Assembly: GCF_000428985.1 (NCBI RefSeq)
Contig: NZ_AUAZ01000002.1
Location: 248,001 to 312,000, forward strand
DNA length: 64,000 nucleotides
Reading direction: 5' to 3'
Origin: Marinobacterium litorale DSM 23545
Lineage (GTDB): Bacteria > Pseudomonadota > Gammaproteobacteria > Pseudomonadales > Balneatricaceae
Each line of letters starts with the position of its first letter. Position 1 is the stretch's first letter. The translations under genes were made by a program, and so were the position numbers. Shown here piece after piece: positions 51,636 through 59,988 of the stretch. The notes beneath the pieces were generated by a model that worked only from the letters and a program-made list of their open reading frames with translations, ran no database searches and was not told the DNA's origin.

Positions 51636-53174
51636 ATGCAAGCTATCGGACATTCAAAAGAAGCCGGTAAAAACGTGCCCCTGATCTCGCCGTCTCATTG
51701 GGCTCGGATGGCCATGTTGGGCCTGCTGGTTACGCTGTCGGCCAGCGCACTGTCGGCGCCCGACGCAGGGCCGGCGGTCACGCCGCCGGACGAATCGGTA
51801 TCCACCGACCCGCCCTTGGCCGTTGCCGAAACCTTTGTTCTGGACAACGGCTTGCAGGTGGTTGTCATCCCCCGCCGCGACAGCGAAAGCGTGCTGCATA
51901 TGGTCTGGTACAAAACCGGTGCGGCTGATGATCCGCCAGGCCAATCGGGGCTTGCCCATTTTGTCGAACACCTGACGTTTGGCAGCATGGAGGTCGGCAG
52001 CGACTATCCGGACTTTCATAAGCTGGAGCGGCAGGCCGTTCAGTTGGAGGCCTATACCTCGTACGACCAAACCGTTTACTACCAGGACGTGTCACTGGAA
52101 GCCTTGCCGTTGGCCATGAGCGTCGAGGCCAGGCGCATGCGTGACCTGGACCTTACGCCAGAAGCGATGGCCTCCGAGCGCAGGGAGATCCGGCAAGAAC
52201 GCTCCGACGAGCAGTTCGAAGACGAACGGGATCAGCACCAGAAGCTTCACTCAGCACTGTATCCAGGTCATCCCTATAGCCGGTCCGTTCTGGGTGGGGT
52301 CCAGGAGCTTGCAGGCGTTACAGCAGAGGATGCAAAGGCCTACCATCGACAATGGTACGCGCCAAACAATGCCGTTTTGATCATGACTGGGCCGGTGCGG
52401 GCGCAATCGCTTCGGCCCCTCATTCAACAACATTACGGCGATATACCAGCCCGCCCCCTGGCGGATCGGCGACAGGCAACAGCGATCTCTCCCAAGCCGG
52501 GCCTGTCGGCTACCCGGTTGTATCAGCATTGGAGCGAGACCCTTTGGATACGTGAATACCTCGCCCCGAGCTACGTCACCGGGCCGACCGAGCATACTGC
52601 CGCGCTGCAGGTTCTGGCCGCGCTGTTGGGCGGCGATCCGGACAGTCGCCTGCATCGCAGAATCGTCGGTGAACTGGGGCTTGCCCGAGATATTTCAGTG
52701 ACCTACGAACCTGCCAGTTTGGGCATGACGCCTCTCACAATAGAGGTGACCTTGTCATCCCGAGAGGACGTGGCGCGAGTGGTTGAAACCATCGACCTGG
52801 AGCTGAACAGGATTCGACTGGAGGGCCCGTTCGAAGCAGAACTGGAACGGGCCAAGCGCGCGCTGCTGGCCGAAACAGTGCATTCGCAACAGGACCGTTA
52901 CGCCTGGGCGCAGTGGATCGGAACGGCCCTGACATCGGGGCTTGAGTTCGAGGAGCTAAGTGCCTGGCCAGAACGCATCAGCAAGGTGACGCAAGACGAT
53001 GTGCGCAGGTCCGTCAACGTCCTTCTACCGCCACACTTTAGGGTTACGGCCGTGCCTGACCCCGGATCAGGGTGCCGGCAGCCCGCTGAATGTCGACTGG
53101 ATAACCCAGATCCAGACCGTAGCGCGATCGACATAACGACTATTGCTGACGGCGCGGTGCAAGCGCCATTGTAA
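51636..53174 (+). CDS. Exported M16-family zinc peptidase
   Basis: 512 residues from ATG 51636, preceded by GGGAGG; the GTG at 51630 is too close to it. It has a signal segment (MAMLGLLVTLSASALSA), then an M16 domain with zinc site LAHFVEHLTFGS (HxxEH, about residue 107) and a second, inactive M16 domain to the end. Family members in the periplasm degrade misfolded or signal-type peptides. Usually two M16 genes stand in tandem; only one is present here. The C-terminus (CRQPAECRLDNPDPDRSAID) is not family-like. It starts 17 bases after the merR stop. Confidence 0.9.
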   Translation: MQAIGHSKEAGKNVPLISPSHWARMAMLGLLVTLSASALSAPDAGPAVTPPDESVSTDPPLAVAETFVLDNGLQVVVIPRRDSESVLHMVWYKTGAADDPPGQSGLAHFVEHLTFGSMEVGSDYPDFHKLERQAVQLEAYTSYDQTVYYQDVSLEALPLAMSVEARRMRDLDLTPEAMASERREIRQERSDEQFEDERDQHQKLHSALYPGHPYSRSVLGGVQELAGVTAEDAKAYHRQWYAPNNAVLIMTGPVRAQSLRPLIQQHYGDIPARPLADRRQATAISPKPGLSATRLYQHWSETLWIREYLAPSYVTGPTEHTAALQVLAALLGGDPDSRLHRRIVGELGLARDISVTYEPASLGMTPLTIEVTLSSREDVARVVETIDLELNRIRLEGPFEAELERAKRALLAETVHSQQDRYAWAQWIGTALTSGLEFEELSAWPERISKVTQDDVRRSVNVLLPPHFRVTAVPDPGSGCRQPAECRLDNPDPDRSAIDITTIADGAVQAPL

Positions 53175-53298
53175 CGTCCATTCGAGATCGGCAAGCACAA
53201 CCCGATTCGCACTCGGGCACCGCTGGTACTAGAGTTTGTGCAGACCGCCGGATCTGCGAACCATTCCGGTCCGAATGTATGCAGGCATGGAGCGCACA

Positions 53299-54198
53299 AT
53301 GCAGACGATCGATTGGGGATACCTGCTGACGCCCTATCAGTTTTCGCCCGTCATTGTCGGTGTAACCGTTGTGGTGCTCGCGCTGTACATCCGTGGTGCC
53401 CGCGCAGCAGCACAGCAGCAGTTGCCGGTCGGGTTCGGGCGTCACCTGGCGTTCTTCGCCGGCCTAACGCTCTGCTACGCAGTGCTGCACACCCGCTTCG
53501 ATTATTACGCCCAGTACATGTTCTTCATGCACCGCTTGCAGCATCTGGTGCTGCATCACCTCGGCGCCTTCCTGATCGCGTTGTCCGCGCCCTGGTCGGT
53601 ACTCGCGCTCGGCGTGCCGGTCGGTATTCGCAAGCGAGGGTTGCGACCGCTGCTTTGTAACCCGATGGCCAGGGGCCTTTATCGGGTGTTGCAGCATCCG
53701 GTTGTGGCGCCCACCCTCTTTGTCGGCCTTATTTACTTCTGGTTGACTCCCAGCGTGCACTTCGACGCCATGCTGAACCTGAGGCTGTATCACTTGATGA
53801 ATGCCAGCATGCTGGTCGACGGTATCCTGTTCTGGTGGCTGATGCTGAATCCGAGCGTCCAGCATGCGGCGGTGCGGCTCGGCTACGGGCGGCGCATTCT
53901 GATACTGGTGCTGATCACGCTACCGCAGGTGGTACTGGGGGCCTACATCGCTTTGTCGAAACAGGAGCTATTCGATATCTACGCGCTTTGCGGCCGTGCC
54001 TGGCCGGTTCCGCCCGAAGTCGACCAGCAGCTGGGCGGCCTGCTGACCTGGATTCCGGCCGCGATGATGAGCGTTCTGGGCATACTGGTGGTGCTCCGAA
54101 TGCTATTGCATCAGGAGCAGGCCCAGAGTGAGGCGCCGAACCCGACAGCCGCAGAGGTCGATGACGGCGACTCAGGTCGTATCCGCTCAACGCCATGA
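53299..54198 (+). CDS. CtaG-like (caa3-type) cytochrome oxidase assembly protein
   Basis: 299 residues with seven or eight membrane helices, COG3336-type CtaG. Conserved His-containing segments are FFMHRLQHLVLHHLGAFLIA and LRLYHLMNASMLVDGILFWW. These proteins help build the copper site of oxidases. ATG 53299 is preferred, with GGAG seven bases upstream; in-frame codons at 53236, 53275 and 53287 are possible. It is followed by a copper chaperone and an SCO protein, which supports a copper-delivery role. Confidence 0.85.
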   Translation: MQTIDWGYLLTPYQFSPVIVGVTVVVLALYIRGARAAAQQQLPVGFGRHLAFFAGLTLCYAVLHTRFDYYAQYMFFMHRLQHLVLHHLGAFLIALSAPWSVLALGVPVGIRKRGLRPLLCNPMARGLYRVLQHPVVAPTLFVGLIYFWLTPSVHFDAMLNLRLYHLMNASMLVDGILFWWLMLNPSVQHAAVRLGYGRRILILVLITLPQVVLGAYIALSKQELFDIYALCGRAWPVPPEVDQQLGGLLTWIPAAMMSVLGILVVLRMLLHQEQAQSEAPNPTAAEVDDGDSGRIRSTP

Positions 54199-54215
54199 GA
54201 AGAGGACGTAACATC

Positions 54216-54644
54216 ATGATCAGGATATGCATCGCAACCGTTATGCTACTGTCCACGACACTGGCCAGCGCCGGGTCGGCGCTGGCCATCCGGAATGCCT
54301 GGATCGGTTTTCTGCCGGGCGACCGCCCGTCGGGAGGTTTTTTCGTGCTGGACAACAACAGCGATCGCGAGCAGACACTTGTGGCCGTGTCCAGCGATGC
54401 CTTCGACGACGTGAGCATGCACCGAACGGTTGACCGGGGGGAGGCTGTCAGCATGACGCCGGTGGCGTCTCTGAATGTACCCGCACAGGGGCAGGTGAAA
54501 TTTGCGCCAGGCAGCTACCATCTGATGCTCATCGGGCCGCAGAGGGCGCTGCAACTGGGTGACCAGGTTGCGGTGCAGTTCCGCTTCGCCAGTGGCGAGG
54601 AGACGACCGTCCCGTTCAGCATCAAGCCACTATGGCAGGAGTAG
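54216..54644 (+). CDS. Periplasmic copper chaperone, PCu(A)C family
   Basis: 142 residues from ATG 54216 (GAGGA upstream). It has a signal peptide (MIRICIATVMLLSTTLASAG). The copper motif is present as SMHRTVDRGEAVSMTPV and, further on, GSYHLMLIGPQ, fitting H(M)-x10-M-x21-HxM. It carries Cu(I) to the oxidase Cu-A site or to SCO. It lies 17 bases after ctaG and three before sco. Confidence 0.92.
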   Translation: MIRICIATVMLLSTTLASAGSALAIRNAWIGFLPGDRPSGGFFVLDNNSDREQTLVAVSSDAFDDVSMHRTVDRGEAVSMTPVASLNVPAQGQVKFAPGSYHLMLIGPQRALQLGDQVAVQFRFASGEETTVPFSIKPLWQE

Positions 54645-54647
54645 ACC

Positions 54648-55226
54648 ATGCGACGCATTGTCCTGGCGCTGGCCGCCGTAATACTGTTGGTCGGCTGTGA
54701 CCGTGGACCGGAGTGGCAGACCCGCTACATCGGCGGCCTGATGCCGGAGCTGCAATTCAGGCTCACCGACGAGAACGGCCAAACAGTGACGGCAGCGGCA
54801 TATGCCGATACCGTCAACTTGCTGTTTTTCGGCTACACCAGTTGCCCCGATGTCTGCCCGATCACGCTCGGCCAGATGCGGCAGGTGCTGGACCGGCTGC
54901 CCGAGGGCATGGCGGACCAGATCCGGGTGCTGTTCGTCAGTGTCGACCCTGAGCGGGACGACCCCGAATCGTTGCGCCGCTATGCCGACTTTTTTGGCGA
55001 CCGCTTCGTGGGCCTGACCGGCAGTCGGGAGCAGCTCGATACCCTCACCCGGCGCTATCGTACCACCTACGGCTATGGCGAACCGGATGCGCAAGGCAAC
55101 TATCCGGTCTCCCATGGCAGCGCCGTCTATGCGTTCGATACACAGGGCCGGGCGCAGCTGCTGATCCGCGGCGAAGACACGATCGACGCGATTCTGGCCG
55201 ACCTGATCCGGCTCGTGCAGGGCTAA
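54648..55226 (+). CDS. SCO1/SenC-type copper-binding lipoprotein
   Basis: 192 residues. The N-terminus has a lipoprotein signal (VILLVGCDRGP), so it is probably anchored by the Lgt/LspA pathway, paralogues of which are in the same island. The thioredoxin-like fold has copper motif GYTSCPDVCPIT (CxxxC) and the distant His in PVSHGSAVYAFD. It inserts copper or keeps oxidase cysteines reduced. Last gene of the ctaG-PCuAC-sco group. Confidence 0.94.
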   Translation: MRRIVLALAAVILLVGCDRGPEWQTRYIGGLMPELQFRLTDENGQTVTAAAYADTVNLLFFGYTSCPDVCPITLGQMRQVLDRLPEGMADQIRVLFVSVDPERDDPESLRRYADFFGDRFVGLTGSREQLDTLTRRYRTTYGYGEPDAQGNYPVSHGSAVYAFDTQGRAQLLIRGEDTIDAILADLIRLVQG

Positions 55227-55373
55227 CGCGAGCAATCGGGCTGTTTGTACGCCACTCGCGCCCGCGCCGGCCCCTGCCGTCGGGCGGCTGACCGGCCTTG
55301 GCGCGACAAAGGTCTGGCGTGTCCTTCGGGACCGGAGAATAGGGCCCGACCGGGGAGATTGCGCCTCGCCCCA

Positions 55374-56351
55374 TCAGGTATCGCCCCGAACTGAGCTGTC
55401 ATCTTTGATCAAGAAGCCCGGCACCCACCGCAAGAAGGCCAGCATCCCGAACAATTCCACCAGGGATTGGAAAACGATCACCACAACAGCGACACCCCAG
55501 GCATCGGGCAGGGAGAGGGCCAGTGGCAGCATAACGAAGGAGTTTCGGGTGCCGAGGCTAAAGGTGAGCGTGCGCCCGGCATGGGGCGTCAAGCGGAAAA
55601 TACGGCCGAGATATTTGCCGGTGATCGCGGCGACGGCCAGATAGAGCACAAAAACGACCAACACCGACCACAGCAAGGTGCCATTGTCGATCACAAGGCC
55701 AACCTGGGATCCGGCAATCAGCAAAAGCACCAGTCCGAGCAAGGGTATTGGCAACCAGCCAAGCCGGCCAACTAGGGCCTGAGCCGACGGGTGCTTTTCC
55801 GCCAGCCGCTCGGTAAGCCCGGCCAGAACCAGGGGTGTCACGATCAGCCCGAAGAAGGCGGGCAGCAGATGGCTGCCCAGGGTGAGCTCCAGGGTCACCT
55901 CTCCCATGAACACCCACAGATACACCGGCAGCAGAGCCAGTTGAACGATCAACAGCACCGGGGCCGCGGCGATAGCGCGGGCACCGTCACCGCGGCCCAG
56001 ATGCGTGAAGCTGATGAACCAGTCCGTACAGGGCACCAACAGCACCAACAGCACGCCAAGGCGGACGGCCGGATCATCCGGAAGCAGAAGCAGCAGGGTG
56101 CCAACAGCCAGCGGCATCAGGACGAAATTGCCCAGTAACAGCGCGATCATGAAGCGGCGGTCGCAAAAAGCGGCCGTCAGATGGATCAAGGGCACCTGCG
56201 TAAAGGTGGTGTAGAGCAGCAGGCCCAGAACGGGCCAGAGCCATATCTCCCAAACTCCGGTTTGCTCCGGCGCCACCCAGCCGATTGCCATGCCGGTCAG
56301 GAGGGCAATGAGATAGACCCATACCTGATTTCGCTCCAGTTTGTCACGCAT
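55374..56351 (-). CDS. ACR3/BASS-family carrier, probable arsenite or metalloid exporter
   Basis: 325 residues with ten membrane helices. The segment VPCTDWFISFTHLGRGDGAR is close to the PCTDW motif with the essential Cys of ACR3 arsenite carriers. SLGTRNSFVMLPLAL is the second conserved crossover helix. No ars regulator or arsenate reductase gene is adjacent, so the substrate is open. It is the only minus-strand gene between 51.2 and 64 kb. Confidence 0.82.
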   Translation of the reverse strand: MRDKLERNQVWVYLIALLTGMAIGWVAPEQTGVWEIWLWPVLGLLLYTTFTQVPLIHLTAAFCDRRFMIALLLGNFVLMPLAVGTLLLLLPDDPAVRLGVLLVLLVPCTDWFISFTHLGRGDGARAIAAAPVLLIVQLALLPVYLWVFMGEVTLELTLGSHLLPAFFGLIVTPLVLAGLTERLAEKHPSAQALVGRLGWLPIPLLGLVLLLIAGSQVGLVIDNGTLLWSVLVVFVLYLAVAAITGKYLGRIFRLTPHAGRTLTFSLGTRNSFVMLPLALSLPDAWGVAVVVIVFQSLVELFGMLAFLRWVPGFLIKDDSSVRGDT

Positions 56352-56482
56352 TGCACGCCAAGTCCGTTGAATGGCATCGAGTTGCCGATGATTGTTCAGT
56401 AGCGCGATGGTACCACTACCGGTAGCCCGGGTTCAGCGGGGGCGAGCTTGCACGGGCCCAGACCCCATGCTTTAATCCGCCC

Positions 56483-56839
56483 ATGAGAACCGCCACCCAT
56501 CTTCGCCGACTGTATGCCTGCCTGGCATTGTGCGCTCTGCTTCTGAGCCTGGTCTGGCAGCCTCTTGGGGCCGCTCTGGACGGCGCACAGTCCAGTGGAC
56601 AGGCCGGTGTGGTGGCAATGTCAGAGAGCTGTACAGGATGCGGTGAACTCGAAGCGCTGGACAGTGACTGTATCGATATGGACCTGTTCTGTGTGCACCT
56701 TCCAGCTGCGGCGATAGGGGGTGACAACCTGTTTCCCTGGCCTGCTGCAACGGTGCAATCCGCACTGCAACACGACTTCCACACGGGCCTCTTTTTGCCC
56801 CCCGAGCCCCAGCCTCCGCGCATTACCGTTCCCGCCTGA
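56483..56839 (+). CDS. Small exported Cys-containing protein of unknown function
   Basis: 118 residues. A signal peptide (YACLALCALLLSLVWQPLGA) precedes a short mature part with SCTGCGELEALDSDC and LFCVHLPAAA, suggesting metal or disulfide chemistry. The tail is Pro-rich (LFLPPEPQPPRITVPA). It resembles the small secreted proteins found in copper and mercury loci, but I cannot name a family. An inverted repeat follows its stop. Confidence 0.6.
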   Translation: MRTATHLRRLYACLALCALLLSLVWQPLGAALDGAQSSGQAGVVAMSESCTGCGELEALDSDCIDMDLFCVHLPAAAIGGDNLFPWPAATVQSALQHDFHTGLFLPPEPQPPRITVPA

Positions 56840-57166
56840 AGTTTGCTGGCCCAGTGTTGAGGCCAGCAAGACAGTGTGAGCTGCCGTCGTTACCCGGGGA
56901 AACCGAAGGGGACCTAACAGGCCTGTTATCCGACTGAATTTCGCGCTTGGCGGTGGTGGGTGACAGGCTTCCTGGGCTATCCCCTGGCTTTCCCCAGTTA
57001 AACGAAGTGCTATCCGCTGCCTGAACTTGCCGCCACACCGCTTGATGTTGGAATCCCAGCGCGGCATGCCTCGATAGATCCAGGCACGCCGCGGGCGGCA
57101 GTACCGCGACCCGACTTAGCGTCGATTGAAATCACCTTTAACCGCGATCGAGACGAGAAGTACATC
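56840..57166. other. Non-coding gap with a stem-loop
   Basis: 327 bases. A 9-bp stem TTGCTGGCC/GGCCAGCAA lies at 56843-56851 and 56861-56869, right after the preceding stop. There is no T-run, so if it ends transcription it does so weakly. The rest has no gene or strong promoter that I can see. Confidence 0.5.
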
Positions 57167-57601
57167 ATGAAACGACTGAATGTTTTGGCACTGCTGTTTG
57201 GCCTGATACTGCCGGGGCTCAGCTGGGCCGATGAGCCCCTCAAAGGCAAGCTGTACAAGAACCCGCAGTGCGGCTGCTGTCAGGGGCATGCCGACTATCT
57301 GAGCGAACAGGGCTTCGAACTCGAAGTCATACCGACGAACGATCTTCAGGCTCTCAGACGCCAGCTGGGCGTACCGGAAAAACTGGAGGGGTGCCATACG
57401 ATTCTAATCGACGATTATGTGGTCGAGGGACATGTCTCGGCCGCCTCGATCAAGCGCCTGCTGGCCGAGCGCCCCGATATCAAGGGTATTTCAATGCCGG
57501 GTATGCCGGCCGGCTCGCCGGGAATGGGCGGTGCCAAGGCCGAACCTCTCACGGTCTACGAGATATCCGAAGGCATGCCGAAAGTTTTCGCCGTCGAGTA
57601 A
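57167..57601 (+). CDS. DUF411 metal-binding protein
   Basis: 144 residues. A signal peptide (MKRLNVLALLFGLILPGLSW) is followed by a DUF411 domain: LYKNPQCGCCQGHADYLSEQ, LEGCHTILIDDYVVEGHVSA and KGISMPGMPAGSPGMG. The CGCC motif and a Met-rich loop fit copper binding. Members are common in copper-resistance loci. The role, sensing or storage, is not established. 79 bases separate it from the following dsbA-type gene. Confidence 0.92.
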   Translation: MKRLNVLALLFGLILPGLSWADEPLKGKLYKNPQCGCCQGHADYLSEQGFELEVIPTNDLQALRRQLGVPEKLEGCHTILIDDYVVEGHVSAASIKRLLAERPDIKGISMPGMPAGSPGMGGAKAEPLTVYEISEGMPKVFAVE

Positions 57602-57680
57602 GACAGCGATTCGTCTCAGGACCTGTCCCGGCCCGGGCATCTGTCGCGTGACTAGCCGGGACTGTACTAAGGAGTACCGA

Positions 57681-58469
57681 ATGAAGCCGGACATTTCACG
57701 CATCGTGCAGTCACTGAAAGGCACTATTGTGACGATTGTCATTGCCCTAACCTCGGGCATTGCCCTGGCCGATAGCCATGCGACAGCCTCGTCCGCGCCC
57801 GCCGCATCGGCCCCGCTCGAGGCGGAATTCGAGCAGCGGGTGCGGGACTATATCCTGAGCCATCCGGAAGTGGTGGTCGAAGCCTTCACCCTGTGGCAGG
57901 CGCAGCAGCAGGCGCAGCAACAGGGCCAGATCAAGGCGACCATTGCCGAACACCAGGCGGCCATTTTCGAGGATCCCGACTCCCCGGTCGGCGGCAATCC
58001 CGAGGGGGACGTGACCATCGTCGAGTTCTTCGATTACAACTGCCCCTACTGCAAGAAGGTGGTACCGGTGATGGCCGCGCTCGCAGAGGCCGATTCGCAG
58101 CTGCGCTTCGTCTACAAGGAGTTCCCGATCCTCGGGCCGGCGTCGGACTTCGCCGCCCGGGCCGCGCTGGCGGCGCGCGAGCAGGGGAAATACCTCGAAC
58201 TGCACCAGGCATTGATGACCTCGGATACGCGTCTGACCGAGGACCGGGTGCTCGAGCTTGCCCGTGAAACCGGCCTGGATATTGATGTCTTGAAAACCGA
58301 TATGCAGCACGAGGCGATCGAGGCGCAGTTTGCCCGCAACCGCCAGCTGGCCCGCGCACTCAATATCACCGGGACCCCGGGCTTCGTTATCGGGTCGGAA
58401 GTGCTGGGCGGTGCGGCGGACCGGCGCACCTTCGAGGCACTGATCGAGCGGGCACGACAGGCCCAATGA
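57681..58469 (+). CDS. DsbA-family periplasmic thiol oxidoreductase with CPYC active site
   Basis: 262 residues from ATG 57681, after AAGGAGT. It has a signal peptide (TIVTIVIALTSGIALADSHA), a charged Gln-rich helix (QAQQQAQQQGQIKATIAEHQ) that could mediate oligomerisation as in ScsC, then a thioredoxin fold with FFDYNCPYCKKVVPVMAALA, and a cis-Pro strand ITGTPGFVIGSEVL. Its neighbour is a CcdA-type electron carrier, so it may work as a reductant or isomerase rather than an oxidase. Confidence 0.92.
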   Translation: MKPDISRIVQSLKGTIVTIVIALTSGIALADSHATASSAPAASAPLEAEFEQRVRDYILSHPEVVVEAFTLWQAQQQAQQQGQIKATIAEHQAAIFEDPDSPVGGNPEGDVTIVEFFDYNCPYCKKVVPVMAALAEADSQLRFVYKEFPILGPASDFAARAALAAREQGKYLELHQALMTSDTRLTEDRVLELARETGLDIDVLKTDMQHEAIEAQFARNRQLARALNITGTPGFVIGSEVLGGAADRRTFEALIERARQAQ

Positions 58470-58562
58470 GCAGGGAGACTTTTGTGAGAGCGTTTGCATG
58501 TCGAGCTTGCCAATCGGCCTCGGACCGGACTCGCGCCCTGTACACTCTGTTGGAGGTCTGCC

Positions 58563-59288
58563 GTGCCTGATGCTGCCAATCTCGGCCTGCTGGGCGCCTT
58601 TGCCGGCGGGCTGATCTCCTTTCTGTCGCCCTGCACACTGCCGCTGGTGCCGGGCTATCTGTCGTTCGTCGCCGGCCAGGGCGGCTCGGTGCCGGAGCAG
58701 CAGCGCTGGCCGCACCTGGTGCTGAGTCTGTTCTTCGTGCTGGGTTTTTCGATCATCTTCGTCTCCCTGGGGGCGGGGGCCACCCTGCTGGGCAACATGC
58801 TGCAGGCCTACCGCTACGAGGCCACCTTGATCGGCGGCAGCCTGGTGATACTGTTCGGCATCTTCATGACCGGCCTGCTCAGGATCCGCTGGTTGCAACG
58901 GGAGTTTCGGCTGCAGCTGTCGCTGCCGCCCGGCAATCCGACCACCGCCTTCCTGCTGGGCGTATCCTTCGCCCTGGGCTGGACGCCCTGTATCGGACCG
59001 ATCCTGGCGGCGATCCTGGCCATGAGTTCGCTCAGCGCCGACCCGAGGATGGCCGTGGCGATGCTCTCGGTCTATGCCCTCGGACTGGCGATCCCGTTCT
59101 TGCTGGTCTCGCTGTTCATGGAGACCTTCAAGCGGCGGTTGCGCGCGCTGGGACGCTTCAGCCGCTATCTGCACCTGACCGCCGGGCTGATCATGATCCT
59201 GATGGGCCTCGCCATGGTCACAGGCAAGTTGACACTGTTCGCGATCTGGATGCTGGAGCTGTTTCCGGCCATGGGGGCGATCGGATGA
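58563..59288 (+). CDS. CcdA/DsbD-beta-type transmembrane thiol electron carrier
   Basis: 241 residues with six membrane helices. Start is GTG 58563 with GGAGG eight bases upstream; the frame runs back to 58494. The conserved Cys are in FLSPCTLPLVPGYLSF and WTPCIGPILAAILAM, where each Pro-Cys pair spans the membrane. It brings reducing power from cytoplasmic thioredoxin to periplasmic TlpA/DsbA proteins. It is between a DsbA and a TlpA gene on the same strand, so these three likely form one pathway. Confidence 0.93.
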   Translation: MPDAANLGLLGAFAGGLISFLSPCTLPLVPGYLSFVAGQGGSVPEQQRWPHLVLSLFFVLGFSIIFVSLGAGATLLGNMLQAYRYEATLIGGSLVILFGIFMTGLLRIRWLQREFRLQLSLPPGNPTTAFLLGVSFALGWTPCIGPILAAILAMSSLSADPRMAVAMLSVYALGLAIPFLLVSLFMETFKRRLRALGRFSRYLHLTAGLIMILMGLAMVTGKLTLFAIWMLELFPAMGAIG

Positions 59289-59322
59289 ATGGACACCCAC
59301 ACGGATCAATGGAGGTTGTGAC

Positions 59323-59868
59323 ATGGGGATGAGGAAAGTGCTGTTGTTCGCGCCGTTGCTGGTCGCGTTCGGCTTGGGGTTCTTTCTCTGGCGCGGGCTG
59401 TCGCTGAATCCGCAGGAGCTACCATCGGCGCTGGTCGGGCAACCGGTGCCCGCGTTCGAGTTACCGTCACTTCAGCAGCCCGACCAGGTGTTGACACAGG
59501 ATATCCTGCAAGGCGAGGTGAGCCTGCTCAACGTCTGGGCCACCTGGTGTCCGGCCTGCCGCGACGAACACCCCTTTTTGATGGAGCTGGCCGAGAAGCG
59601 GGGGATCCGCATCATCGGCCTGGATTACAAGGATCAGCGCGACGCGGCGCTGAAGTGGCTCAGCGACCTGGGCAACCCCTATCAGCTGACGTTGTTCGAC
59701 GGTGACGGCCGGCTCGGGCTGGATCTCGGCGTCTATGGCGCCCCGGAAACCTTCCTGGTCGACAGGGACGGCATTATCCGCCTGCGCCACGCCGGCATCG
59801 TCGATGAACAGGTGTGGCAGGACAAATTCCGGCCACTCTTCGAACAATATCAGCAACAGACCCCGTGA
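59323..59868 (+). CDS. TlpA/DsbE-like membrane-anchored thioredoxin
   Basis: 181 residues. One N-terminal helix (LLFAPLLVAFGLGFFLWRGL), then a thioredoxin fold with WATWCPACRDEHPFLMELAE (WCPAC active site, about residue 78) and the cis-Pro region YGAPETFLVDRDG. The GVYGAPE segment is the one used by CcmG/DsbE to recognise apocytochrome c or oxidase cysteines. GGAGG lies eight bases before the ATG. Electron partner: the CcdA-type protein encoded just upstream. Confidence 0.93.
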   Translation: MGMRKVLLFAPLLVAFGLGFFLWRGLSLNPQELPSALVGQPVPAFELPSLQQPDQVLTQDILQGEVSLLNVWATWCPACRDEHPFLMELAEKRGIRIIGLDYKDQRDAALKWLSDLGNPYQLTLFDGDGRLGLDLGVYGAPETFLVDRDGIIRLRHAGIVDEQVWQDKFRPLFEQYQQQTP

Positions 59869-59988
59869 GCGGAACACGGGTAGGGCGTCTTTCCCGTCAG
59901 GCCGGTTCGCGCATGGAAAAGGACACAGACCGGCGCTGTAGTTGGATACTACCATGCCCCTAATATCTGCCACAGGAATGATCCAGGT

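Noticed and set aside
57747-59324. 525-codon open frame on the minus strand
   Set aside because: It lies opposite DsbA and CcdA genes that carry clear motifs. Its product is a Gln/Arg/Gly-rich string without domains, as expected for antisense of GC-rich coding DNA.
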